NCBI RefSeq assembly: GCF_001514205.1
Contig: NZ_KQ948768.1
Coordinates: forward strand, 149,604 to 213,603
Length of the DNA: 64,000 nucleotides
Reading direction: 5' to 3'
Origin: Streptomyces griseoruber
GTDB taxonomy: Bacteria; Actinomycetota; Actinomycetes; Streptomycetales; Streptomycetaceae
Shown here one piece after another: positions 8,885 to 17,150 of this stretch. A program made the translations under genes and the position numbers. A model generated the notes under the pieces. It saw nothing but the letters and a program-made list of their open reading frames with translations, ran no database searches and was not told where the DNA came from. The stretch's first letter is position 1. Each line of letters begins with the position of its first letter.

Positions 8885-10237
8885 TCAGGGGGCGGCGGGG
8901 AGCGCGGCTTCGACGGATGGGTTCACGGCACGGTCGGCTGCCCGGCGCTCGTCGGCACCCCACGTCTCGCGCGTCACCAGCGTCGCGACGAGGCCCAGCA
9001 GTCCGTAACCGCTGAAGAGAATCGCCGGTCCGGTCCAACCGGTGGCGGAGTAGAGCGCGGTGGCGATCAACGGCGTGAACCCGGAGACCACAGCGGACAG
9101 TTGGTAGGCCAGGGAGGTTCCTGCGGTACGGGTCCTGGTCGCGAACAGCTCGCAGAACCAGGCTCCTTGGACGCCCGCGAGGGAGTTCTGGCAGACGGCG
9201 TAGCTGATCAGGAAGGCGATCAGGACGAGTGCCGCGGCTTCGGTGTTGACGGACAGGAAGAGCGGGAAGCCCCAGGCGACGCTCACCGCGCAGCCCAGCA
9301 GATAGACCGGGCGGCGGCCGATCCGGTCCGACAGGCGGCCCCAGAGCGTGGTGGCCGCGATGCCGACGGCGGCGGCGGTCACCAGGGCGGTGAGGGTGGT
9401 GGTGCTCGAGACGTCGGGGGCGTCGCCGTCGTCCAGGTAGGACAGCACGAAGGTGACCGAGACGGCGTACCCGGCGGTCTCCGTGATCCGCAGGCAGAAG
9501 GCCCTCAGGACGTTGCGCCAGTCCTCCCGGATGACCTCCAGCAGCGGGTTCTTGACGACCTCGCCGGACTCCTTGAGCGCCTCGAACTGGGGCGACTCGT
9601 CGATCTTGAGCCGGATGAAGATACCGACAGCGATCAGGACGGCGCTGAGCAGGAACGGCACGCGCCAGGCCCAGGTGTCGTTGAGGGTGTGCCGGCTGAA
9701 CAGGAAGGCGAGGTTGGCGAGCAGCAGGCCGACCGGGAAGCCTGCCTGGGTGATGCCCGTGTACAGGCCGCGCCGCCGCCAGGGTGCGTGCTCGAAGGTC
9801 ATCAGGATGGCGCCGCCCCATTCCGCGCCGAAGGCGAGCCCCTGGATCACACGGACGACCACCAGCAGGATCGGCGCCCATACCCCGACCATCTGGTACG
9901 TGGGCAGGCAGCCGATCAGTACGGTCGCGATGCCCATCAGCAGCAGGGATCCGACCAACACGGGTTTGCGGCCGACGCGGTCGCCGAGGTGTCCGGCGAT
10001 CACGCCGCCGAGCGGCCGTGCGGCGAAGCCGATCCCGAGCGTCGCGAAGGACAGCAGGGTGGCCGAGAGCGGATCGGAGTCCGGGAAGAACACATCACCG
10101 AAATAGAGGGCTGCGGCCGTCCCGAAGCCGATGAAGTCGTACGTCTCGATGGTCGCGCCGACCCCGCACCCGACGGCGACTCTCAGACGTTCGGGCGACC
10201 CGTGCACCGCCAGCTGCGGCGCCGTGGACTCAGCCAT
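8885..10237 (-). CDS. MFS transporter, metabolite:H+ symporter (MHS) type
   Basis: 450 aa with about 12 hydrophobic segments. The MHS signature is visible: GCGVGATIETYDFIGFG near the N-terminus, GHLGDRVGRKPVLVG in the loop between segments 2 and 3, and RVIQGLAFGAEWGGA. The second half repeats the cytoplasmic motif as GRLSDRIGRRPVYLLG. Such proteins import organic acids, betaines or sugar acids with protons. AAGGAGG precedes the ATG. As first gene of the operon it is likely the uptake system for the compound processed by the split transketolase and the SDR. Confidence 0.9.
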   Translation of the reverse strand: MAESTAPQLAVHGSPERLRVAVGCGVGATIETYDFIGFGTAAALYFGDVFFPDSDPLSATLLSFATLGIGFAARPLGGVIAGHLGDRVGRKPVLVGSLLLMGIATVLIGCLPTYQMVGVWAPILLVVVRVIQGLAFGAEWGGAILMTFEHAPWRRRGLYTGITQAGFPVGLLLANLAFLFSRHTLNDTWAWRVPFLLSAVLIAVGIFIRLKIDESPQFEALKESGEVVKNPLLEVIREDWRNVLRAFCLRITETAGYAVSVTFVLSYLDDGDAPDVSSTTTLTALVTAAAVGIAATTLWGRLSDRIGRRPVYLLGCAVSVAWGFPLFLSVNTEAAALVLIAFLISYAVCQNSLAGVQGAWFCELFATRTRTAGTSLAYQLSAVVSGFTPLIATALYSATGWTGPAILFSGYGLLGLVATLVTRETWGADERRAADRAVNPSVEAALPAAP

Positions 10238-10292
10238 GCCGATCCTCCTTGATCGTGTGCGAGCGAGCCGTCCCGGGCTCGCTGTTGGCTGT

Positions 10293-10308
10293 CGACTGTT
10301 AACAGTCG
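10293..10308. promoter_or_regulatory. palindromic operator 1 of the transporter/GntR divergon
   Basis: CGACTGTTAACAGTCG is a perfect 16-bp palindrome, 56 bp upstream of the transporter start. Its core is repeated nearly identically at 10367-10379, centre to centre 74 bp away (about seven helical turns). Confidence 0.75.
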
Positions 10309-10366
10309 AGAGATGATGCTGGGCCCGATGAAGAGACCTGTCAACCCTCCCGGGCGGCCGAACTGC

Positions 10367-10398
10367 CGACTGTCAACAGATGACAGCTGGGCTACAAT
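10367..10398 (+). promoter_or_regulatory. operator 2 overlapping the GntR promoter
   Basis: CGACTGTCAACAG (10367-10379) is a near copy of operator 1. A -35-like CTGTCA (10370-10375) sits inside it and a -10-like TACAAT (10393-10398) follows after 17 bp, so a bound regulator would block the GntR promoter. This favours autoregulation. Confidence 0.6.
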
Positions 10399-10430
10399 CA
10401 TCGCTCGCGGCGTGGAAAGGGGTTTCGACC

Positions 10431-11120
10431 GTGTCCGGTCAGGCTTTGTCCAGTCTCACCCGTTCGACGACGCTCCGGGAGCGGGCGCTCGTGGCTCTGC
10501 GGACGGCCATCACCACAGGTCAGTACCGCCCCGGCGACCACCTCGGAGAAGTGGAGATCGCCGAGCGCCTGTCGGTGAGCCGCGGCACGGTACGCGAAGC
10601 TCTGCGCCACCTCCAGCAGGAGGGGCTCGTCACGGCGGGAGCCCGCGGGATGCTGCGCGTGTCCCAGCTGACCCCGACCGAGGTGCGGGAACTGTTCCAG
10701 GTCCGGGAAGCGCTCGAAGGCCTCGCGGTGGCGCAGATCATCGCGTCACCCCGCAGACAGGACGCGGCCGAAGCACTGCGGGGCGCCCTGGCAAAGCTCC
10801 GCGACGCCTTCGAGTCGGGAGCGGATCTGGCCGCGAAGGTCGAGGCCGATCTCGGCTTCCACCTCCGGTTGTGCGAGCTCTCCGGCAACTCGATCCTTCT
10901 CAGGACCTGGCGACAGCTGGAGGGGCCGATGCGCGTGGTGATCATGAGCGCAGCCGGCGAGCGCCGCGATGTGGCCATGTCCGCGACATCCCACTCCCCC
11001 ATCGCCGACGCGATCGCGCGCGGGGACGCGGCTGCGGCCCAAGAGATCCTGCACAGGCACATGACCTCGGCGATCGAACAACTGGGCATCGGGCCGGAAG
11101 CCACCCCCGATACTGCCTGA
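10431..11120 (+). CDS. GntR family regulator (FadR/FCD subfamily)
   Basis: 229 aa. The N-terminal winged helix has RPGDHLGEVEIAERLSVSRGTVREALRHLQQEGLV in the usual GntR order, followed by an all-helical FCD effector domain with VREALEGLAVAQ and HLRLCELSGN. I prefer the GTG at 10431, preceded by GGAAAGGGG, because the upstream in-frame ATG at 10380 lies inside operator 2 and upstream of the -10 box. It is divergent from the transporter-transketolase operon and most likely represses it and itself until the substrate or an intermediate binds. Confidence 0.88.
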   Translation: MSGQALSSLTRSTTLRERALVALRTAITTGQYRPGDHLGEVEIAERLSVSRGTVREALRHLQQEGLVTAGARGMLRVSQLTPTEVRELFQVREALEGLAVAQIIASPRRQDAAEALRGALAKLRDAFESGADLAAKVEADLGFHLRLCELSGNSILLRTWRQLEGPMRVVIMSAAGERRDVAMSATSHSPIADAIARGDAAAAQEILHRHMTSAIEQLGIGPEATPDTA

Positions 11121-11253
11121 CCAACGACCTGGGGGCGCTCCGCTCCGGACGAGCCCTCCGAGCTGCGCGGGCACCTCGAGGTGCCCGAGGCTCCGGGATG
11201 GCGTGGCTCGTCCACCGGCAACGCAACACGCACGAGGTCGGTACCGACAAAGG

Positions 11254-11289
11254 CCGCGGCCCCCTCACTCGGGCGTGAGGGGGCCGCGG
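11254..11289. terminator. perfect 15-bp hairpin, probable bidirectional terminator
   Basis: The left arm CCGCGGCCCCCTCAC and its exact reverse complement at 11275-11289 enclose a 6-nt loop. It lies between the GntR gene and the convergent genes to the right. Confidence 0.75.
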
Positions 11290-11450
11290 ATGACGGGATG
11301 ATCGTTGCCGAAGTCGTTGCCGTGGCGGGTGCGGACGATGGAATGGATGTGTGCGGGCTCCGTGTCAGCCGCCTGACGGCGCTCGGCGACCCGGAGCAGC
11401 TGAATCGCTGCGGCCTGCCGGGTCAATTCCCTGCCCTCGGACCTGTCCAA
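11265..11450 (-). pseudogene. C-terminal remnant of a DUF3500 protein
   Basis: The minus-strand frame contains ADTEPAHIHSIVRTRHGNDFGND, which matches the C-terminal signature of the two intact DUF3500 genes in this window (EPEPYHVHTIVRTPNGGDYG at the end of the 54688-55905 product; PARFHIHTILRLPNGNDYG at the end of the 19639-20898 product). Only about 25 codons are homologous and the tail runs into the terminator hairpin. It is a non-functional relic. Confidence 0.6.
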
Positions 11451-11542
11451 GACACGGATCTGGAGGCCGCGGCCCCATCGACGCCTCCTCCTGGCGGCCG
11501 CCTGGAAACGTGCCCGCCGGCGCCCTCATCGCCATCCATGTG

Positions 11543-12244
11543 TCATGCCGCCGGTCGTACCAGGCCGGACTCGTAGGCGTAGGTCACCACCTGGACGCGG
11601 GAGCGGGCGTGGATCTTGGCGAGGATGTGGGTGATGTGGGACTTGACGGTGGTCGGGGCGATGGAGAGCCGGGCGGCGATCTCGGCATTGGACCAGCCCG
11701 AGGCGACGGCGAGGAGGACGTCGCGTTCGCGTCCGGTGAAGGCGTCCGGCCTGGTGTGCTGCTCAAGGGGGCGGGGGGTGCGTTGCTGGCGGACGGAGTC
11801 GATGAGTTCGCGGGTCAGGTCGGGGGTGATGACGGCGTCTCCGGCGGCGACGATGCGGATGGCGGCGATGAGTTGGTCCGGGCCGGCGCTGTCGCGGAGG
11901 AATCCGCCGGCTCCGGCGCGCAGGGCGGCGTAGACGTGTCCCTCGTGGCTGGTTGAGGCCAGCACCAGGACACGGGGCGGGAGCCGGTCTGCTCTGGCGG
12001 AGTCGGAGGCGTCGGGGAGAAGGCGTACGGGTCGGGTGATGCGTCGGACGGCCTCGATGCCGGCCGCGTCGCGAGGAGGGGTGGCCATCAGGACGACGTC
12101 GGGACGGAGTGCGGCGCTCAGGCGGACCGCCTCGGCTCCTGTGGCTGCTTCGCCGACGACGGTCAGGTCGGGCTCGGCGGTCAGGAGCATACGGAGGCCG
12201 AGTCGCTGCAGGGACTGGTCGTTGACGATGAGGATGGAGGCCAT
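11543..12244 (-). CDS. NarL/LuxR-type response regulator with degenerate receiver domain
   Basis: 233 aa. The C-terminal HTH is intact (FTGRERDVLLAVASGWSNAE, then SIAPTTVKSHITHIL). The receiver domain is not: the phospho-acceptor Asp expected after PDVVLM is Ala54, the acidic pair near the N-terminus is Asn8-Asp9, the conserved Lys is Arg117, and about 15 extra residues (72-90) interrupt the fold. It should therefore work without phosphorylation, perhaps through ligands or constitutively. No kinase gene is adjacent. AAGGAGA precedes the ATG at 12244. The downstream gap holds the DUF3500 relic. Confidence 0.85.
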   Translation of the reverse strand: MASILIVNDQSLQRLGLRMLLTAEPDLTVVGEAATGAEAVRLSAALRPDVVLMATPPRDAAGIEAVRRITRPVRLLPDASDSARADRLPPRVLVLASTSHEGHVYAALRAGAGGFLRDSAGPDQLIAAIRIVAAGDAVITPDLTRELIDSVRQQRTPRPLEQHTRPDAFTGRERDVLLAVASGWSNAEIAARLSIAPTTVKSHITHILAKIHARSRVQVVTYAYESGLVRPAA

Positions 12245-12381
12245 GCCGGTCGTTCTCCTTGCCGGATGTGAGGGATGCGACGTCATCGAGAGGTTGTTCG
12301 GGGAGCCGGGCCGAGACGGCCCGCCGGGTTTGCGGCGGGCCGTCGCAGAGAGTGGGAGCGGGCACGGGCCCGGTCGGGGTC

Positions 12382-13890
12382 CTACATGTGGACGACGGGT
12401 GCGGCGTCGGGGTCCTGGGTGGGTGCGCCGCGGCGGTACAGGACGATGGTGATGACCAGGCCGACGGCGAAGAAGGCGGCCGACCACCAGTAGGCGGTGG
12501 AGTAGCCCTCCAGGCCGGCCTGGGCCTGGACGGCCGGGTCAGCTGCGTTCTTGCCGTCGAGGTAGTCGGTGACGGCGCTGGAGAAGAGGGTGTTGAGCAG
12601 GGCGGTGCCGAGGGAGCCGCCGACCTGCTGCATGGTGTTGACGGCGGCGGAGGCGACGCCGGCGTCCTCGGCGCCCACGCCCGCGGTGGCCAGACTCATG
12701 GCCGGGGCCATCACCAGCCCCAGGCCCAGGCCCGCCACGACCAGCTGGGGCATGATGTCGGCGGCATAGCTGCTGTTCAGGTCGAGGGCGGTCAGCCAGG
12801 CCATGCCTGCGGCTGCCAGGCCCATGCCCAGCGGCACGACCGCCTTGGGGCCGATGCGGGGGATCAGCACGCTGGTGGCGAGAGTGGAGGAGACCATCAG
12901 TGCGGCGACCATGGGCAGGAAGGCCAGCCCGGTCTTGACGGGCGTGTAGCCCAGGCTCTGCTGCAGGTAGTAGGTCAGGAACAGGAAGACGCCGAACATG
13001 CCCGCGCCGGTGATCAGAACGGAGATGAAGGAGGCGCCGCGGTTGCGGTCGAGCAGGACCCGCAGCGGCAGCAGGGGGTGGGCGGCGCGCGTCTGCCACC
13101 AGGTGAAGACCGCGAGCAGGACGGCTCCGGCGAGGAGGAAGCCCCAGGTCTGCGGGGAGCTCCAGTCGTGGCTCTCGGCATTGGAGAAGCCGTAGACCAC
13201 GCAGAACAGGCCGCCGCCGACCAGGACGGCGCCAGGGATGTCGATGGTGGCGGACTTGTCGCGGGTGGTGCGCTGCAGCAGCAGCACGCCGCCGACGAAG
13301 GCGACCACGGCGAAGGCGAGGTTGACGTACAGGGTCCAGCGCCAGTCGAGGTACTCGGTCAGCACGCCGCCCAGCAGCAGCCCGATGGCTCCGCCGGCGC
13401 CGGCGATGGCGCCGTACACGCCGAAGGCCTTGGCGCGTTCCTTGGCATCGGTGAACGTCGTGGTCAGCAGGGACAGGGCCGCCGGAGCGAGCAGGGCACC
13501 GAAGACGCCCTGTGCGGCACGCGCGGCGACGAGCACCTCGAAGCTGCCCGCGGCGCCGCCCAGGGCGGAGGCACCGGCGAAGCCGACCAGCCCGACCAGG
13601 AAGGTCATCTTGCGGCCGAACAGGTCGGCTGTCCGGCCGCCGAGCAGGAGCAGGCTGCCGAAGGCGAGGGCGTAGGCGGTGACGATCCACTGCCGGTCGC
13701 CGTCGGAGAAGCCCAGGTCCTTCTGGGCCGAGGGAAGGGCGATGTTCACGATCGTCGCGTCCAGCACCACCATGAGCTGGGCCACGCCGATGACGGCGAG
13801 GATCCACCAGCGATGGCGAGGCGGTGCGTCGGCCGACGGCAGGGCGGACACGGTGGCCGCACCCCTCGTGTCGACGGGGGTTCGAGGCAT
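12382..13890 (-). CDS. MFS drug exporter, DHA2 (14-TM) family
   Basis: 502 aa with about 14 hydrophobic segments. Motifs: QLMVVLDATIVNIALPS in the first segment (DHA2 motif D1), GRTADLFGRKMTFLVG (motif A), and FGVYGAIAGAGGAIGLLLGG (motif C, antiporter). It should extrude lipophilic drugs or antibiotics at the expense of the proton gradient. It starts at ATG 13890 after GGAG. It lies downstream of a remnant secreted-protein gene and of a divergent TetR regulator with paired operators, the classical arrangement for inducible efflux. Confidence 0.9.
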   Translation of the reverse strand: MPRTPVDTRGAATVSALPSADAPPRHRWWILAVIGVAQLMVVLDATIVNIALPSAQKDLGFSDGDRQWIVTAYALAFGSLLLLGGRTADLFGRKMTFLVGLVGFAGASALGGAAGSFEVLVAARAAQGVFGALLAPAALSLLTTTFTDAKERAKAFGVYGAIAGAGGAIGLLLGGVLTEYLDWRWTLYVNLAFAVVAFVGGVLLLQRTTRDKSATIDIPGAVLVGGGLFCVVYGFSNAESHDWSSPQTWGFLLAGAVLLAVFTWWQTRAAHPLLPLRVLLDRNRGASFISVLITGAGMFGVFLFLTYYLQQSLGYTPVKTGLAFLPMVAALMVSSTLATSVLIPRIGPKAVVPLGMGLAAAGMAWLTALDLNSSYAADIMPQLVVAGLGLGLVMAPAMSLATAGVGAEDAGVASAAVNTMQQVGGSLGTALLNTLFSSAVTDYLDGKNAADPAVQAQAGLEGYSTAYWWSAAFFAVGLVITIVLYRRGAPTQDPDAAPVVHM

Positions 13891-13994
13891 GAAGACTCCA
13901 GAGCCGGAAGAAGGGAGAGGGCGGTGGGACAGTGCGCGGCACGGGCGGGTGGGTTTGGTGGCGGGTGGTGGTGCGGGGGCCGTTGCGTGGACGG

Positions 13995-14326
13995 TTACTG
14001 TCCGCCGGTGAGTTCGACGTAGGTGGTGCCGGTGACCGGGTGGTGGTCGTAGGTGCCGGTGACGGCGGCGCCGCCTTCGTAGCGGGGTCCGGGGACGGTC
14101 AGTTCCTGGTCGTTGGCGTAGACCTTGACGTTGAGCGTGGCGTGCTCGCCCGGGATGGTGATCTTCCAGCGGGTGGGGTACTTCTTGCCGGTGTGGGGGC
14201 TGGTCCACAGGGTGGACCGGTCCGGTGCGAGGGTCGCCTCGGCGAGGGTGTGCGTGCCGTCGGGCTGCAGGACGAGGCGATGAGCGCGGCGGCGACGACT
14301 GCCGCCCCGACCGTGGTCTTGCGCAT
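13995..14326 (-). pseudogene. lipocalin-like (CrtC/AttH-type) secreted protein, internally deleted and frameshifted
   Basis: The gene opens at ATG 14326 behind AGGAG with a signal peptide ending in a lipobox-like IASSC (RKTTVGAAVVAAALIASSC). Almost at once the frame must change to continue with RLVLQPDGTHT and then WTSPHTGKKYPTRWKITIP and EGGAAVTGTYDHHPVTGTTY, the C-terminal barrel of lipocalin-like hydratase/AttH proteins. About 230 residues of the usual 350 are missing. A second piece of the same domain lies at 34926-35027. The promoter may still serve the exporter gene behind it. Confidence 0.6.
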
Positions 14327-14496
14327 GATGACTCCTGGTGAGGTGTCGCCCTACAGGAACGCAGGTGGCGATCGAGTGAACGAAACTGTTTCGTACTCTC
14401 GCCACATATGGCGACAACCGAGTGGGAACTGTCGCACTGGGAGAGGATGCGTGACGATCGCCCGGTCGAGGCACACGGCAGCCCGACCGGCAAACT

Positions 14497-14511
14497 GGAG
14501 AACTTATCTCC
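14497..14511. promoter_or_regulatory. TetR operator, site 1
   Basis: GGAGA-ACTTA-TCTCC is an inverted repeat in the divergent control region. Flanks (CT before, GG after) are shared with site 2, which lies 44 bp away. Confidence 0.7.
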
Positions 14512-14540
14512 GGTTGCGCATTCACTGTAGCACTAAAACT

Positions 14541-14568
14541 GGAGAAGCCATCTCCGGATACGGGATAC
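14541..14568. promoter_or_regulatory. TetR operator, site 2, next to the TetR start
   Basis: GGAGA-AGCCA-TCTCC (14541-14555) repeats site 1. A -10-like GATACT (14563-14568) ends nine bases before the TetR ATG, so the TetR message may be leaderless or nearly so and the operator would cover its promoter. Confidence 0.6.
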
Positions 14569-14577
14569 TGTGGATCC

Positions 14578-15243
14578 ATGAGCCGCAGGACCGATCCCAC
14601 ACCGTCCCCGGAACCACGCCCGAGCCCCCTTCGGGCCGACGCGGAACGCAACCGGCTGCGCATCCTCGCCGCTGCCCGGGAAGTCTTCGCCGAACGTGGA
14701 CTCGATGTCACGATCGACGACATCGCGCGTCACGCAGGCGTCGGCGTCGGCACCGCCTACCGCCGCTTCACCAACCGCGAACAACTCGTCGAGGCCGTTT
14801 TCGAAGAGGGCGCGGGGCATCTCATCGCACTGGCCGAACGGGCACTCACCCACGAAGACCCCTGGGACGGATTCGTCCAGTTCTTCCTTGCTACCGCCGA
14901 GGACTTCGCCGAAGACCGCGGGCTGAGGGAAGCCTTCCTGGAGGGCTTGCACGGCAAGATCCGTGTGGCCGCGGCCCGGGACCGCCTCATCCCCGCGGTC
15001 AGCGCCCTCATCGCACGCGCCCAGCAGGCCGGTCAGCTCCGCGGCGACCTCGAACCCACCGACATCCCCCTCCTCCAGCTCATGCTCGGAGCCGTCACCG
15101 AGCACAGCCGAACCGTCGCCCCCGCCGTGTGGAGGCGCTACCTCGTCCTCCTCCTGGACGGTCTGCGCCACGACCGGGACCATCCGACTCCTCTGCCGCA
15201 CCGCGCACTCGACAAGGACGAGTTCGACCAGACCGTGGCGTGA
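14578..15243 (+). CDS. TetR/AcrR family regulator
   Basis: 221 aa. The DNA-binding helices are clear: RNRLRILAAAREVFAERG, then VTIDDIARHAGVGVGTAYRRF. The C-terminal helical ligand domain is variable, as usual. The ATG has no ribosome binding site but a -10-like hexamer nine bases upstream. It is divergent from the lipocalin-like relic and the DHA2 exporter and sits beside two identical-core operators, so it probably represses the exporter and itself until an exported drug binds. Confidence 0.88.
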   Translation: MSRRTDPTPSPEPRPSPLRADAERNRLRILAAAREVFAERGLDVTIDDIARHAGVGVGTAYRRFTNREQLVEAVFEEGAGHLIALAERALTHEDPWDGFVQFFLATAEDFAEDRGLREAFLEGLHGKIRVAAARDRLIPAVSALIARAQQAGQLRGDLEPTDIPLLQLMLGAVTEHSRTVAPAVWRRYLVLLLDGLRHDRDHPTPLPHRALDKDEFDQTVA

Positions 15244-15289
15244 GCTCCGACAGGCGAAAGCCGGCACCGGCTCCCCGGTATGCGGCTCC

Positions 15290-15528
15290 CCGTCGCGTGT
15301 CGACACGTCGTTGGCCACCACGAATCCGGCGACGGCCTTTTCCACCCGCGTCTCGGCTCCCACGACCAGGCCGAGTTCGGCCTCGCAGTCCATCCGCTCC
15401 ACCACGTCCGGGAGTTGGATGTCGTCGAGGGCGCCGATCAGCGCGGACGCGAACTGGGCGAACAGGGTCGGCAACTCGATGAACGGCGAGGGGCGCGGCA
15501 CCAGCTGCGCATCGTCCAGCGCCGCCAT
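15290..15528 (-). pseudogene. fragment of a fumarylacetoacetate hydrolase (FAA) family gene
   Basis: The minus strand reads PTLFAQFASALIGALDDIQ, CEAELGLVVGAETRVEKAVAG and FVVANDVSTRD, the metal-binding core of FAA hydrolases (usual form YEAELAVVIG ... NDVSARD). The frame then loses homology. The Cys for Tyr change and the missing C-terminal half mark it as inactive. It is convergent with the TetR gene. Confidence 0.65.
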
Positions 15529-15669
15529 GCCGTGCCGTGCCGTGCCGGGCCGGCGGCCGGCAGGGTCTCGGCCCCGCCACCCCCACGGATTCGGCATGAG
15601 CCGAGACCTATGCCCGATGACCGCCCCGCGCCGACCTCACGGATTCAGCGTAAGATCGACCCACTATAC

Positions 15670-15694
15670 GGTCAACTGAACCATGATACGGACC
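15670..15694 (-). promoter_or_regulatory. 25-bp IclR-type operator, copy upstream of the IclR gene
   Basis: Read on the minus strand this is GGTCC-GTATCAT-GGTTC-AGT-TGACC, 19 of 25 positions identical to the copy at 21137-21161. It lies 86 bp upstream of the IclR start and points to autoregulation. Confidence 0.55.
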
Positions 15695-15780
15695 GAAGAG
15701 TTGATCCCACAGCTACGATCAGAAGTACTCCGCAGAGCGCCCTCACTACGATGACGGGGTTCACCACCGAAGGAGAGAGC

Positions 15781-16554
15781 GTGAGTGAGTCGTCGGGCAC
15801 ACGGCAGGGGATGCAGTCGGTACTGCGATCTCTCGATGTCCTCGAGGCCGTCGCCCGGTCCCAGCCCGTAGGCATCAGCGCCCTCGCAAGGTCGCTGGGA
15901 ATCCCGAAGGCGACGGTCCACAGGATCTTGCGCACTCTCGGCGAGGCCGGCTGGCTGGCCCCGCAGGGAGCACCGGGAGAACAGCGCTGGGTCCTGACCG
16001 CCCGCGCGCTCGCGGTGGGAGCGAGGGTCATGACTCAGGACGACCTCCGAGAACGGGCCCGCCCCGTCCTCGAAGAGCTCGGCCGACGAACCGACGAGAA
16101 CATCCACCTGTCCGTCCCGGACGGCGAGTCGCTGGTCCTGATCGACAAGGTGCCGTCCACCCGGCCCGTTCAAACGGTCGCGCAGGTCGGCGAGCGGGTT
16201 CCCATGATCCTTACGGCGTCGGGCTGGGCCTACCTCTCCCGCCTCCCGGTTTCTGAGCGGACCCCCCGAATCCCGCCCGTCGTCGATCTGGCCACCGGCG
16301 CACGCCTTACCCGCAAGGAGGTTCTCGCCGAACTGGAGGCCGTCGCAGGACGGGGTTTTGCCGTCAACCCCGGGCGGTGGCGGCCGGACGTCTCCGCGGT
16401 CGGTTCGGCCATCAGCGATCGCCAGGGGCAACCCGTGGCCGCCCTGTCGATCTCGTTGCCCAGCTACCGACTCACCGACGATCTGCATGAGCCTTATGGA
16501 CAGTTGGTGATGGAGGCGACTGAACGGATCTCGGCGGAACTCGCGCGCCGCTGA
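15781..16554 (+). CDS. IclR family regulator
   Basis: 257 aa. N-terminal winged helix: VLRSLDVLEAVARSQPVGIS, ALARSLGIPKATVHRILRTL. The C-terminal effector domain has DENIHLSVPDGESLVLIDKV, GWAYLSRLP and GRWRPDVSAVGSAISDR. The GTG start is preceded by AAGGAGAG; an in-frame ATG ten codons upstream is possible. Because its own control region carries a version of the 25-bp element found at the divergent operons around 21.1 and 22.3 kb, it is the best candidate for their regulator, sensing an organic acid or CoA-linked intermediate (inference). Confidence 0.88.
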   Translation: MSESSGTRQGMQSVLRSLDVLEAVARSQPVGISALARSLGIPKATVHRILRTLGEAGWLAPQGAPGEQRWVLTARALAVGARVMTQDDLRERARPVLEELGRRTDENIHLSVPDGESLVLIDKVPSTRPVQTVAQVGERVPMILTASGWAYLSRLPVSERTPRIPPVVDLATGARLTRKEVLAELEAVAGRGFAVNPGRWRPDVSAVGSAISDRQGQPVAALSISLPSYRLTDDLHEPYGQLVMEATERISAELARR

Positions 16555-16569
16555 CGAACGCCCGACGAC

Positions 16570-16587
16570 CGGCAGGACTACCTGCCG
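16570..16587 (+). terminator. hairpin after the IclR gene
   Basis: CGGCAGG and CCTGCCG pair around the loop ACTA, 16 nt after the stop codon. It is a short GC-rich stem without a T-run. Confidence 0.45.
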
Positions 16588-16739
16588 CTCGGGCTTCCGG
16601 CCGGTGGCACCGCGGCCGCGGCAGCAGGCCGACGACGCGATACCGCGCCCTGACACCTCGCATGTCCGTCCGTACCAGCAATGCGGCCACGGAGCAGACG
16701 TCGGCACCGGCAGCCGCGATGTCCTCCTTGCCCGCCGGC

Positions 16740-16892
16740 ACTGCTGGTCCGTGCTCCTCGCAGCGATCACGGACCACCTCGATCCGCATCAGGCCGCCGT
16801 CCCCGCGACGAGCCGGACCGGGATCTCGGCATACGTGTTCACCATCGCGTTCTGCGCGATCACCGGATCGCCGGTGAGCTCGATAGGCTGCC
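16740..16892 (-). pseudogene. possible cytochrome P450 C-terminus joined to a ferredoxin start
   Basis: The minus strand reads ELTGDPVIAQNAMVNTYAEI then PVRLV and a stop, resembling the final strand of bacterial cytochromes P450. The stop overlaps an ATG (TGATG) opening MRIEVVRDRCEEHG, like the N-terminus of small 3Fe-4S ferredoxins that often follow P450 genes. Both are truncated. The identification rests on short patterns and gene order. Confidence 0.35.
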
Positions 16893-16904
16893 GACCTCCC
16901 CCTT

Positions 16905-17055
16905 TCCTTGGGTGGACCGCAACGCCTGGCGGAACGGGCCGACCCGGTACCGGCGCAGGAGCCCGTCCGCGCGCAGGCGCGCTACCCGGCCGGCATCCTC
17001 GAGCGCGGGATCATGCTCAACCAGGTCGCCACCGAAGACCTGGTCACCCTTGGGA
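16905..17055 (+). pseudogene. enoyl-CoA hydratase family fragment
   Basis: The plus strand encodes GGPQRLAERAD and ARYPAGILERGIMLNQVATEDLV in one frame. It matches GGPQRLAERAG and the following ERWNVVNRV in the relic at 26440-26880. Only the middle third of a crotonase-fold protein remains. Confidence 0.5.
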
Positions 17056-17150
17056 AAGGCCCCACTCGGGGCCACCGACCTGAGGACGAACTCCGTCAGT
17101 CATCGTCCGTCTGCGCGGAGGGTGTGGTTGCTGTGACGCTCGAAGAGGCT

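Noticed and set aside
10380..10430. Upstream ATG start (10380) for the GntR gene
   Set aside because: It lies inside operator 2 and upstream of the -10 box; the GTG at 10431 has a good ribosome binding site.
12259..14022. 587-codon open frame on the plus strand opposite the DHA2 exporter
   Set aside because: Its composition is Gly/Gln/Asp/Glu-rich shadow sequence and the minus strand carries a convincing 14-segment transporter over the same bases.
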